Shown here: in pieces, positions 52,391-58,395 of the stretch
Position numbering within the stretch: position 1 is the first letter of the stretch
How the letters are laid out: the number at the start of each line of letters is the position of its first letter
Origin: an uncultured Clostridia bacterium
Lineage (GTDB): Bacteria > Bacillota > Clostridia > Christensenellales > Borkfalkiaceae
NCBI GenBank assembly: GCA_944376295.1
Contig: CALWCE010000008.1
Location: 1 to 64,000, forward strand
Direction: 5' to 3'
Length of the DNA: 64,000 nucleotides
Made by a program: the position numbers and the translations under genes
Notes under the pieces: model-generated
Databases searched by the model: none
Told to the model about the DNA's origin: nothing
Seen by the model: the letters and a program-made list of their open reading frames with translations, nothing else

Positions 52391-52681
52391 ATGGATAAAT
52401 TTGATAAGCTGGTTAAATTTGATGACTTTATGAAGGAACAACTCAAGGATCCTGGGTTCAAGGAGGAATACGACGCTCTTGAGCCTGAGTTTGCTGTCAT
52501 GCAAGCTATTTTGCGAGCACGGGTGCAAGCCGGATTGACACAAAAGCAATTAGCTGACATGACTGGGATTTCTCAAGCTGATATTAGTAGATTAGAACGT
52601 GGAACGGCAAATCCATCGATTAAAACGCTTCAAAGAGTGGCTACTGCTCTTGGGAGAAAGGTACAGATCGAATTTGTGTAA
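52391..52681 (+). CDS. higA: HigA-type antitoxin (HTH)
   Basis: Protein of 96 residues: an N-terminal toxin-interacting segment (FMKEQLKDPGFKEEYDAL), then a Xre HTH (RVQAGLTQKQLADMTGISQADISRLERGTANPS). The ATG at 52391 follows GGAGGTGTG; an earlier in-frame start is less likely. It neutralises HigB and represses the shared promoter. Confidence 0.9.
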   Translation: MDKFDKLVKFDDFMKEQLKDPGFKEEYDALEPEFAVMQAILRARVQAGLTQKQLADMTGISQADISRLERGTANPSIKTLQRVATALGRKVQIEFV

Positions 52682-52699
52682 AAAACAATGTGAATAAAC

Positions 52700-52736
52700 G
52701 GCCTCGTTATGAACGATCATAGCGGGGTCTTTTTTT
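52700..52736 (+). terminator. Terminator of higBA
   Basis: A 13-base imperfect stem (GGCCTCGTTATGA with TCATAGCGGGGTC, loop ACGA) is followed by seven T. Confidence 0.85.
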
Positions 52737-52742
52737 ATGCCG

Positions 52743-53087
52743 TCAAGCGCGTTTTGCGGCGTCCGCGGCACTTTTGACCATGCCAAGAATGAGATCCTGC
52801 GACGACTCTGGCAGCTCTCGGAAGCAGCGGATGAGCTGCTGTTCTTTGGACGAACTCTCTAACTCTTTTGATGTAGAAAAGTTAAACTCGGTTTTGCGAC
52901 CAAGAAGATAATCCGTAGAGACATGGAAATAATCGGCAATCTGAATTAGTTTTTTCGCAGGGGGAATACGATCCGTGCTTTCCCACATCCCAATACTTCC
53001 CGTGCTTACATTAAGCTCTTTTGCTAAGGCGGCTTGTGATAAACCCATTCTTTCGCGCTGTTCTTTTAATCTCAAAGAAAAACTCAT
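52743..53087 (-). CDS. HTH repressor A (Cro/C1 type)
   Basis: Protein of 114 residues. The HTH fills residues 5-62 (LKEQRERMGLSQAALAKELNVSTGSIGMWESTDRIP, then IADYFHVSTDYLLGR) and is followed by a short C-terminal multimerisation region (SSQDLILGMVKSAADAAKR). AGGTGAAAT precedes the ATG. The operators TCAC-N5-GTGA lie just upstream. Likely a phage-type immunity repressor. Its 3' end is duplicated at 51843. Confidence 0.88.
   Translation of the reverse strand: MSFSLRLKEQRERMGLSQAALAKELNVSTGSIGMWESTDRIPPAKKLIQIADYFHVSTDYLLGRKTEFNFSTSKELESSSKEQQLIRCFRELPESSQDLILGMVKSAADAAKRA
52745..52802. repeat. 58-base direct repeat, right copy (partner 51843-51900)
   Basis: The two copies differ at four positions and flank the higBA unit with its promoter and terminator. 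The right copy is the 3' end of the repressor A gene. Confidence 0.9.
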
Positions 53088-53109
53088 ATTTCACCTCGAA
53101 TAGATTTTA

Positions 53110-53214
53110 TCACAATCAATGAGCTAAAAATTTTTTTGCGAGAAACCCTCACTTTTTGTGATATAGCTATTGACAAATACTCACTCTCTGTGATATAATG
53201 CTCACGAAGAGTGA
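53110..53214. promoter_or_regulatory. Operator cluster TCAC-N5-GTGA and rightward promoter
   Basis: Perfect TCAC-N5-GTGA sites lie at 53149-53161, 53181-53193 and 53202-53214, with a one-mismatch copy at 53110-53122. A rightward promoter TTGACA (53170-53175), 18 bases, TATAAT (53194-53199) has one operator inside its spacer and one just after the -10. Repressor A is divergent to the left, so it is the likely binder. The rightward transcript has no clear gene before the next repressor, which it would cross antisense. Confidence 0.8.
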
Positions 53215-53233
53215 TGATTACCTTGTAATCATC
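53213..53233. repeat. Palindrome GATGATTAC-CTT-GTAATCATC
   Basis: A nine-base perfect inverted repeat right after the rightward promoter. Its core ATTAC-NTT-GTAAT recurs at 54227-54239 and 57112-57124. Confidence 0.85.
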
Positions 53234-53247
53234 GTTCCAACAAGGCA

Positions 53248-53276
53248 TGAAAAAAGCTCTCCCGGAAGGGGAGAGC
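53248..53276 (-). terminator. Terminator of HTH repressor B (leftward)
   Basis: On the minus strand, GCTCTCCCC, loop, GGGAGAGC followed by six T, 42 bases after the repressor B stop codon. Confidence 0.85.
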
Positions 53277-53317
53277 GTAGGGGAGAGGCCACAAAAAGAA
53301 GAGCAGCCGATATGCGA

Positions 53318-53671
53318 TCAGTTTTTTTGTTCGCCTTTTAAGACGGAATCGATCAATCTGCGGATCGTTATCTGAGAAACGGGCGAGAGCTGCCTGAACT
53401 TCAAGACAAGTTCCTCTTCGTCGTGTGTAGTATGAAACCGAGGCTTCTGTTCCACAACGTTTCCAAACTCATTTGTACGGCCAAGAAGATAGTCTGACGA
53501 TACCTCAAAATAATCAGCAAGACGGCGGATCGTACTTGCAGTTGCCTCATTACGACCGAGCTCGATTTTAGCAATCGTTGACTGACTGACGCCGGTACGA
53601 TCGGCAAGCTGCATTTGACTGATTTGATGTTCACAACGTAACTCATATAAAATTCTACTCATTCTGTCCAT
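53318..53671 (-). CDS. HTH repressor B (Cro/C1 type)
   Basis: Protein of 117 residues. HTH at about 5-65: ILYELRCEHQISQMQLADRTGVSQSTIAKIELGRNEA and then LADYFEVSSDYLLGR. A short C-terminal helix ends FRQLSPVSQITIRRLI. The start may be 53671 or three codons later. It resembles repressors A and C in layout but differs in the recognition helix, and it has its own upstream palindromes and terminator. Confidence 0.86.
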   Translation of the reverse strand: MDRMSRILYELRCEHQISQMQLADRTGVSQSTIAKIELGRNEATASTIRRLADYFEVSSDYLLGRTNEFGNVVEQKPRFHTTHDEEELVLKFRQLSPVSQITIRRLIDSVLKGEQKN

Positions 53672-53704
53672 GCAATAATTTTACCATAAAATTATTCGCA
53701 GGGT

Positions 53705-53784
53705 ACTTGACAAGTGCAAGAAGAATCGCTATACTAATCTCGAATATTATATATGTACTTGTTCCGTATGTTCCAACAAGTATA
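53705..53784. promoter_or_regulatory. Promoter and palindromes upstream of repressor B
   Basis: A rightward promoter TTGACA (53707-53712), 17 bases, TATACT (53730-53735), has ACTTG-A-CAAGT embedded across its -35. TACTTGTT (53756-53763) pairs with AACAAGTA (53777-53784). Both share ACTTG/CAAGT, so they are candidate operators for repressor B. The transcript would be antisense to repressor C and has no gene of its own. Confidence 0.65.
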
Positions 53785-53793
53785 AAAGGCATA

Positions 53794-53820
53794 GAGAAAG
53801 CCCTCCGTGTGGGAGAGCAA
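53794..53820 (-). terminator. Terminator of HTH repressor C (leftward)
   Basis: On the minus strand, GCTCTCC-CACAC-GGAGGGC followed by TTTCTCT, 14 bases after the stop codon. Confidence 0.75.
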
Positions 53821-53833
53821 GGAAAAAGAGGGG

Positions 53834-54106
53834 TTATTTAGATTGGTTTTCTTTTATGACGTACTGTCCCGATTGATAGATTTTGGCTCCCGTTTCATCC
53901 TCAAGCCCGAGAAGGTAATCGGCAGAGACCCCGAAACGATTACAGACATAAAATAGTTGCTCATAATTAAGCTGATACTTACCACGTTCAAAACGATTGT
54001 AAGCGGGCTGAATTATTCCAAGTTCAGAAGCTATCTCTTTTTGGGTCATACCGCTTGCTATACGAGCTTCTTTCAGACGAGATGAAAATTGCGTAATCGA
54101 GAACAT
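53834..54106 (-). CDS. HTH repressor C (Cro/C1 type)
   Basis: Protein of 90 residues. HTH at about 8-66: LKEARIASGMTQKEIASELGIIQPAYNRFERGKYQ, then FGVSADYLLGLED. The ATG at 54106 is seven bases from a minus-strand TATAAT (54119-54114), so its mRNA would be leaderless, as for lambda cI. The weak -35 suggests that the promoter needs help. Three operator-like sites separate it from the divergent HTH gene at 54265. Confidence 0.88.
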   Translation of the reverse strand: MFSITQFSSRLKEARIASGMTQKEIASELGIIQPAYNRFERGKYQLNYEQLFYVCNRFGVSADYLLGLEDETGAKIYQSGQYVIKENQSK

Positions 54107-54115
54107 AGATAAATT

Positions 54116-54193
54116 ATAGCAGAAAATGTTATTTTTCTCTTGACATATAACTCTTTATGTTATATAATCGAGGCGTATAACAGATAGTGTTAT
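54116..54193. promoter_or_regulatory. Three-operator switch region ATAAC-N7-GTTAT with divergent promoters
   Basis: Sites at 54116-54132 (one mismatch, ATAGC), 54147-54163 and 54177-54193 are spaced 31 and 30 bases apart, on one DNA face. The rightward promoter is TTGACA (54140-54145), 17 bases, TATAAT (54163-54168). The leftward -10 is within site 1. The middle site overlaps the rightward -10, so occupancy order would decide direction, as in a lambda-type switch. Confidence 0.85.
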
Positions 54194-54226
54194 ATACTGA
54201 CTTGGATATTTTTTTACCCGTCAAAT

Positions 54227-54239
54227 ATTACATTGTAAT
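54227..54239. repeat. ATTAC-ATT-GTAAT palindrome
   Basis: Second copy of the ATTAC-NTT-GTAAT motif, in the leader of the HTH gene at 54265. Confidence 0.75.
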
Positions 54240-54264
54240 TTTTGATAAAAAGGAGGCTCTGAAG

Positions 54265-54498
54265 TTGTTTTGTGATCGTTTGAAAACAGCTCGGATCAAT
54301 GCCAAAATGTCGCAGCGAGAAGTTGCGAAAAAAATCGGCATCTCGCAGACGTCGTACTCGTTTCTCGAAAGCGGCTTGAGAGAACCGTCAATGCTGTATC
54401 TTCGGCGCATCGCAGCGCTGCTCAACGTCTCGATCGATTGGCTCTGTGACAATCACCCGGACGAGGAAGAGTTTGTGCTCACTGGCAATAAAAAGTAA
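54265..54498 (+). CDS. HTH regulator D (Cro/excision-control type)
   Basis: Protein of 77 residues: FCDRLKTARINAKMSQREVA, then IGISQTSYSFLESGLREPS, with an acidic end. The TTG at 54265 is eight bases after AAAAGGAGG and is preferred to in-frame codons that begin in the promoter-operator region. It faces away from repressor C across the three-operator switch, the position of a Cro-like antagonist. Confidence 0.85.
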   Translation: MFCDRLKTARINAKMSQREVAKKIGISQTSYSFLESGLREPSMLYLRRIAALLNVSIDWLCDNHPDEEEFVLTGNKK

Positions 54499-54499
54499 T

Positions 54500-54523
54500 C
54501 GTACGGACAGAGTTGTCCGTACG
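54500..54523. repeat. GTACGGACA inverted repeat (copy 1)
   Basis: GTACGGACA-GAGT-TGTCCGTAC flanked by C and G gives ten-base arms. It lies just after the HTH D stop and 15 bases before the next gene, overlapping the start of its GGAGGG ribosome site. Confidence 0.85.
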
Positions 54524-54537
54524 GAAGGAGGGAAACC

Positions 54538-54684
54538 ATGAAGAAGATAACGGTAAAGAGTGTGTTTGTAACGACAGGGCGTGTGCTTTGGTGGATCCTC
54601 GTTCACGCATTCTGCGGAGGGCTTTGGCTCATCGGTGCGATCTTAACGCTCATCGGCACTATTTTGGTCCCGTGGGTTTGGTGA
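54538..54684 (+). CDS. Small membrane protein
   Basis: Reading frame of 48 codons: a basic N-terminus, then one hydrophobic span (VLWWILVHAFCGGLWLIGAI ... GTILVPWVW) to the end. GGAGGGAAACC precedes the ATG. It ends TGATG, overlapping the next gene, so the two are coupled. It is too short for usual gene callers. The function is unknown. Confidence 0.6.
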   Translation: MKKITVKSVFVTTGRVLWWILVHAFCGGLWLIGAILTLIGTILVPWVW

Positions 54685-54884
54685 TGTGCGGACAGTGTAC
54701 GGACAGCCAAGAGATGAAAGTCAAAGATTGCAGAATGTGTCCTTATCATGAGCGGCGCGTATGGCATACCTATTATCGCCCGAGAAACTATCATGCGATC
54801 GGAATGACGCACGCATACGCTTATTGTACGCTTCATCAGAAACGCATCTTGAAGGTGCGAAATTGTAACGAAAACAGGGAGTGA
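54684..54884 (+). CDS. Small Cys-rich protein
   Basis: Protein of 66 residues with CGQC, CRMC and two later Cys (YCTLHQ and VRNCN), a His/Tyr-rich centre (YHERRVWHTYYRPRNYHAIG) and a basic end. The pairs could hold zinc. The start overlaps the previous stop. A direct double copy of the CGGACA motif lies in its first codons. A longer in-frame frame upstream is out of register with the small membrane protein and is rejected. Confidence 0.65.
   Translation: MCGQCTDSQEMKVKDCRMCPYHERRVWHTYYRPRNYHAIGMTHAYAYCTLHQKRILKVRNCNENRE
54687..54705. repeat. Direct CGGACA repeats inside the Cys-rich gene
   Basis: TGCGGACA then TGTACGGACA, nine bases apart, at the gene start. A direct rather than inverted form of the recurrent motif. 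Confidence 0.6.
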
Positions 54885-54889
54885 TATTT

Positions 54890-55315
54890 ATGGAAAAGAC
54901 CACAAGAACGACAAGAGCGGAAAAGAAGGAACAAGCCCTCGCGTGCCTGAAAGGGCTGCAAGTGGCAAAGCCTTACATCGAGGACTTCGAGCAAAACGAC
55001 AAAGTGTATGTGTTTGAAAACCTCTACGGCTATCCCGCGCCCGGGAACGAGGATGTATTTATCAAGCTGAAGGAGATCGAAAAGAAGTATAAATGCCTCG
55101 TCTATGCCGTCATCCATAGCGAGATGTACTTCGGCGACTGCTATAATTTCCTGCTTGTGCCGGACGATCCCGAAGATTGGGAATGGCTGCTTCGGTCGAG
55201 CGGAGCGCTGCATAGCATTCTTGCATACGTTTGGAACCGCAGTTATGAGGCAAACAGCGAGATGGGAACGATCTCCTGTCTCTCGATGGCGGGCGGGCTC
55301 ACAAGGGCTGCATGA
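54890..55315 (+). CDS. Conserved-looking hypothetical protein
   Basis: Soluble, acidic protein of 141 residues: ATGs with CAGGGAGTGATATTT before 54890; ALACLKGLQVAKPYIEDFE, YGYPAPGNEDVFIKLKE, then VPDDPEDWEWLLRSSGAL and a Ser/Gly-rich end. It has no signal, membrane span or known motif. Codon use is close to the neighbours, so it is real coding DNA. It is followed immediately by the non-coding repeat block. I do not recognise the family. Confidence 0.6.
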   Translation: MEKTTRTTRAEKKEQALACLKGLQVAKPYIEDFEQNDKVYVFENLYGYPAPGNEDVFIKLKEIEKKYKCLVYAVIHSEMYFGDCYNFLLVPDDPEDWEWLLRSSGALHSILAYVWNRSYEANSEMGTISCLSMAGGLTRAA

Positions 55316-55325
55316 TCCGCCCCCC

Positions 55326-55395
55326 GTACGGACATTGTCCGTACAATACGCCGAAACCTCCGATGGGGTGCTGCCTGTTCAAGTCGGGCTTTCGG
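55326..55395 (+). ncRNA. Structured repeat unit 1
   Basis: Palindrome GTACGGACA-T-TGTCCGTAC (55326-55344), then a hairpin domain: outer stem CCGAAA (55351-55356) with TTTCGG (55390-55395), a small CCTC-CGAT-GGGG hairpin, and a T-arm-like hairpin GCCTG-TTCAAGT-CGGGC (55373-55389). No reading frame runs through all copies. Confidence 0.7.
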
Positions 55396-55464
55396 TTCAC
55401 TCCCTATCTTGCGGTAGGCTTTGCTTGCCGCAAGTGCGGATCATTTTCTCATCTTCCTCATATC

Positions 55465-55542
55465 TGCGCGGGGATCCCCCGAATCTCCGCGCATCCTGCC
55501 GAAGCCATCATGGATGCGATCTGTTCAAGTCAGATCTTCGGC
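55465..55542 (+). ncRNA. Structured repeat unit 2
   Basis: Arms TGCGCGG (55465-55471) and CCGCGCA (55487-55493) replace the unit 1 palindrome. The outer stem is GCCGAA (55498-55503) with TTCGGC (55537-55542), the T-arm-like hairpin GATCTG-TTCAAGT-CAGATC (55518-55536). The stem bases differ from unit 1 but still pair. Confidence 0.7.
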
Positions 55543-55569
55543 CATTCATATTCTCTCACCCAAAGTCCT

Positions 55570-55638
55570 GTGCGGATATTATCCGCACACCACGCCGAAA
55601 CCACCGATGGGGTGCTGCCTGTTCAGGTCAGGCTTTCG
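55570..55638 (+). ncRNA. Structured repeat unit 3
   Basis: Palindrome TGCGGATA-T-TATCCGCA (55571-55587). Outer stem CGAAA (55596-55600) with TTTCG (55634-55638). T-arm-like hairpin GCCTG-TTCAGGT-CAGGC (55617-55633). CGATGGGGTGCTGCCTGTTC is shared with unit 1. Confidence 0.7.
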
Positions 55639-55795
55639 ACATCTCCTTACTTACCCTTTTGTGGCCGAACCCCGCAAAGGGCTCGACGATCTGAAGTATG
55701 GCCATGAGAATGTCAGACCGTCGATGAAAGTATCTCCTGTGCTCTGCGGCAGGGTCACCTTCTGCAGAGTAAGCCTATCCTTCCCCCTAATTATA

Positions 55796-55864
55796 TGTAC
55801 GGACACTGTCCGTACAACATGCCGGAACCAACGGAATGCAGCCCGGTCGGGTCGGGCTTTCGGC
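55796..55864 (+). ncRNA. Structured repeat unit 4
   Basis: Ten-base palindrome of TGTACGGACA and TGTCCGTACA with a one-base centre (55796-55816). Outer stem GCCGGAA (55821-55827) with TTTCGGC (55858-55864). T-arm-like hairpin GCCCG-GTCGGGT-CGGGC (55841-55857). It ends 37 bases before the lipoprotein gene. Confidence 0.7.
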
Positions 55865-55901
55865 ACAACTCATCAGCCTGATGAGACATAGGGAGTGTGT
55901 T

Positions 55902-56918
55902 ATGAAGGCGATTTGGAAAAGTTTTTTGGCGTGCGTAATGGGTATCGTAGTCGCATCGGGTTGCGCGGCAACAGTCAGAGCATCGATCACCGCGAATGCT
56001 GCAGAACAAGATGATACCGTAGCTTCGGTCATAGGGACATATTGGGAGATTCCTGATTTCTGCCCGGAATGCGGGGTAGAGAACAGTCAATCAAATTTGA
56101 CTTGGACGTATTTTGAGGACAAAGATGGCTGCACTTATACTTACCGCCATGCGGTCCGCAGCGGGAACTATTGTACCGGTAAAGTGACGATCCATAACGG
56201 GAAAGAGTTTTACGTTGAAGCAACGTGTACCGAAAACGGAGCGCAGGGAGTATATTGTGCTGACTGCGGAGCCGTTGGCGAAGTGACAGAAATTCCTGCG
56301 ATCGGACACAACTGGAGTGATTTGATCGACACGCGGTCGAGTTGCGCTGAAGCCGGACAGAGATCTCGCATTTGCCTGACGTGCGGAGCTGCAGAAATCG
56401 AGAATGTGAAGGCAGGGACGCATACATTCGGAGAGACGGTCACTATAACAGCGGCAACGTGTACGGAAGATGGTGAAGGAGAAACATTTTGCATCTACTG
56501 CGGTCAAAAAGAAACTTTTACGATCGAAGCGGTAGGGCATCATGAAATCTCAATTCCCGGAGTGGAACCGACTTGTACTGAGACCGGTTTGACAGAAGGC
56601 GTTCGTTGCGCAATTTGTGGTATCGATCTCGTTGAGCAAGAAATAGTGCCAGCACTTGGGCATGACTATAACATGGCTTTCCACGTCTATCCTGACGAAA
56701 CGATGCCCGGTGAAGAGATCTATCAATGCGCGCATTGCGGAGACGTATATGGAAGGGCGATCGCCCCCGAAGTGCAGGAAGAAAACAATGAACTTTGGAT
56801 CCCGATCGTCATGATCGCTGAAGGCGCCGTTATCTTATTTGGTGTTGTAACGGGCATTGTGCTTGTGTGTGTCAAAAAGAGGGGGGCAAACAAATGCAAT
56901 GGTGGGGAATCATCCTGA
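55902..56918 (+). CDS. Surface lipoprotein with Cys-rich GH repeats and C-terminal anchor
   Basis: Protein of 338 residues starting at ATG 55902 after GGGAGTGTG. The signal peptide ends in a lipobox (SFLACVMGIVVASGC). The outer part has about four repeats with paired Cys (CPECG, CADCG, CLTCG, CIYCG, CAICG, CAHCG) and IPAIGHNW/VPALGHDY motifs, the layout of cell-surface repeats in Clostridia. One C-terminal membrane span (LWIPIVMIAEGAVILFGVV) precedes a basic tail, so it is anchored at both ends. The function is unknown; adhesion or entry exclusion are guesses. Confidence 0.75.
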   Translation: MKAIWKSFLACVMGIVVASGCAATVRASITANAAEQDDTVASVIGTYWEIPDFCPECGVENSQSNLTWTYFEDKDGCTYTYRHAVRSGNYCTGKVTIHNGKEFYVEATCTENGAQGVYCADCGAVGEVTEIPAIGHNWSDLIDTRSSCAEAGQRSRICLTCGAAEIENVKAGTHTFGETVTITAATCTEDGEGETFCIYCGQKETFTIEAVGHHEISIPGVEPTCTETGLTEGVRCAICGIDLVEQEIVPALGHDYNMAFHVYPDETMPGEEIYQCAHCGDVYGRAIAPEVQEENNELWIPIVMIAEGAVILFGVVTGIVLVCVKKRGANKCNGGESS

Positions 56919-57079
56919 TCGTCTTTGGGGTGTTGATGTTTATTACAATAGCCTTATGCGTCTATTGCGCGCTCGTCCTCGCCTCGCGCGAGGATGAGCA
57001 AATGGAAAAGTACTATCGCCATATTTCGGATGCCGGAAAAGCGAAAGAGGACGACGGTAATAACGGATCGGGCGCATAA
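56894..57079 (+). CDS. Small single-span membrane protein
   Basis: Protein of 61 residues from ATG 56894, inside the end of the lipoprotein gene, after GAGGGGGGCAAACAA. One span (WGIILIVFGVLMFITIALCV) then a charged tail (SREDEQMEKYYRHISD). The overlap suggests co-translation with the lipoprotein. The function is unknown. Confidence 0.6.
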   Translation: MQWWGIILIVFGVLMFITIALCVYCALVLASREDEQMEKYYRHISDAGKAKEDDGNNGSGA

Positions 57080-57111
57080 CGAATTACAGCAGTATCTTAT
57101 ACTCAAAAGTG

Positions 57112-57124
57112 ATTACGTTGTAAT
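57112..57124. repeat. ATTAC-GTT-GTAAT palindrome
   Basis: Third copy of the ATTAC-NTT-GTAAT motif, in the leader of yopX. The flanking TAATTTGAACA recurs at 59370-59380 ahead of the replication gene. Confidence 0.7.
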
Positions 57125-57150
57125 TTGAACAGTTCAGAAGGAAAGAGACA

Positions 57151-57540
57151 ATGAGAGATATTATATTTCGAGGAAAACGGATAGACAACGGCGAGTGGAT
57201 CGAAGGAAGCCTTGTTGTAGCTGCTGATCGTTATTATATCTACGTGTTGATTGGAAACGAACTCGCTGAGTTTGAAGTTGACCCGAAAACTGTTGGGGAA
57301 TACACCGGATTAAAAGACAAAAACGGTATAAAAATTTTCGAGGGCGACGTTGTCAGATCTATTCGATGTGCCGTTGTAAAATGGCATTGGGTCCTCGGCG
57401 GTTTTGTTCTTTATCGTCCCCCCGAAAACTTGTTCAGCAGCAATCTTCATTGGATGTTGTTTGATGTGGGACTTGCGCCTTACGAAGTCGTAGGAAACGA
57501 GTTCGACAGCCCTGAACTACTCGATAAAATCACGAAATAA
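57151..57540 (+). CDS. YopX family protein
   Basis: Protein of 129 residues: RDIIFRGKRIDNGEWIEGSL, then VGEYTGLKDKNGIKIFEGDVV, the YopX signature widespread in Bacillota phages and mobile elements. GGAAAGAGACA precedes the ATG. The role is unknown. Its presence supports the mobile nature of the region. Confidence 0.9.
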   Translation: MRDIIFRGKRIDNGEWIEGSLVVAADRYYIYVLIGNELAEFEVDPKTVGEYTGLKDKNGIKIFEGDVVRSIRCAVVKWHWVLGGFVLYRPPENLFSSNLHWMLFDVGLAPYEVVGNEFDSPELLDKITK

Positions 57541-57575
57541 TCAAGGGTATAGCAAAAGGGCCATAGAATCAAAAC

Positions 57576-57595
57576 GTCCGTACAAATGTACGGAC
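57576..57595. repeat. GTCCGTACA inverted repeat ahead of parA
   Basis: GTCCGTACA-AA-TGTACGGAC, 22 bases before the parA start. Likely autoregulatory or partition site. Confidence 0.8.
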
Positions 57596-57617
57596 AAAAG
57601 AAAAAGGGAGTGACAAA

Positions 57618-58394
57618 ATGAAAATCATATCGTTGGTAAATCAGAAGGGCGGCGTAGCCAAGACGACGACCGCAATGGCATTGGCAGACGGGTTCGCCCG
57701 CCGCGGGAAGAAAGTACTGCTCGTTGACTTTGACCCTCAGGGGCATCTTACGACGTCGTACGGGCTTGAAGATGAAAATCCCGACTACCCCGAAGCGCTG
57801 CGGCTGCTCGGCCTCGATAAGGGCATCGAAGTGAAAGAAACCGTGCTTTCGCACAATCTCTCCATCATCACATCTGACATCGGCCTCGAAGAGGCGAATA
57901 CGCGCCTTGCGCCGAAGTATGGAAGAGAACGCTTTCTCGACCGGGCGCTCAGGAAGTACCGTGACCTTTATGATTACATCATCATAGACAGCAACCCGTC
58001 GCTGTCCATCACGACGATCAACGTCATCGTGGCAAGCGACTACATCCTGATCCCGTTCAAGCCGGAGTTCAACTCGTTCAAGGGCATTGACCTGCTGCTC
58101 GACAGCGTGACAGAGATCCAACGGGACAAGCCGGAGATCGGCGTGCTCGGTTATGTGGTGACGATGGCGGATCCTCGTCGCAGGAGCACGCGAGAGGCCG
58201 TTGAATACGTCCGCAGCATCGCCGAAGAGCGCGGCGGAAGAGTGTTCCACTCGGAGATCCGCGTCGGCGTTGCGGCAGCCGATGCGCCCTCTTACGGCAA
58301 GAGCATTTTGGAATACGCACCCAACTCGGGCGTCGCAGCAGACTATGAACATCTCTGCGATGAGATCTTAAAGACTTTGGAAATGGAGGCATAA
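57618..58394 (+). CDS. parA: ParA-type partition ATPase
   Basis: Deviant Walker-type ATPase of 258 residues: KGGVAKTTTAMALADG (residues 11-26, signature Lys present), LLVDFDPQGHLTTS and DYIIIDSNPS. It lacks an N-terminal HTH, so it is the small (type Ib) form, whose partner is normally a ribbon-helix-helix protein; the next gene fits. The pair would stabilise a replicating form of the element. AAAGGGAGTGACAAA precedes the ATG. Confidence 0.93.
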   Translation: MKIISLVNQKGGVAKTTTAMALADGFARRGKKVLLVDFDPQGHLTTSYGLEDENPDYPEALRLLGLDKGIEVKETVLSHNLSIITSDIGLEEANTRLAPKYGRERFLDRALRKYRDLYDYIIIDSNPSLSITTINVIVASDYILIPFKPEFNSFKGIDLLLDSVTEIQRDKPEIGVLGYVVTMADPRRRSTREAVEYVRSIAEERGGRVFHSEIRVGVAAADAPSYGKSILEYAPNSGVAADYEHLCDEILKTLEMEA

Positions 58395-58395
58395 G

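Larger units (their letters stand above)
55316..55901 (+). other. Non-coding block with the repeat array
   Basis: 586 bases without a credible gene. Short open frames in all three rightward frames repeat the same peptide (PKPPMGCCLF) in different frames, which shows a DNA or RNA repeat rather than protein coding. Besides the four units it holds two more hairpins: CTTGCGG with CCGCAAG in the interval between units 1 and 2, and CTCTGC with GCAGAG in the interval before unit 4. A perfect CTCATCAG-C-CTGATGAG (55869-55885) stands just before the lipoprotein ribosome site. Confidence 0.75.

Noticed and set aside
54513..54683. N-terminal extension of the Cys-rich protein (HEEDNGKECVCND)
   Set aside because: The region is better explained by the small membrane protein in another frame, which has its own ribosome site and a TGATG overlap.
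55373..55389. A true tRNA in the repeat units
   Set aside because: Only the T-arm-like hairpin matches; there is no acceptor stem, anticodon arm or CCA.
55312..55891. Open frames of 131-196 codons in three rightward frames with Pro/Cys-rich peptides
   Set aside because: The same peptide (PKPPMGCCLF) appears in different frames at different copies, and codons drift without frame preservation. This is repeat DNA or RNA, not protein.
55316..55901. Type III toxin-antitoxin RNA array
   Set aside because: Units are ~70 bases and widely spaced rather than short tandem repeats, and the next gene encodes a lipoprotein, not a ToxN-like nuclease.
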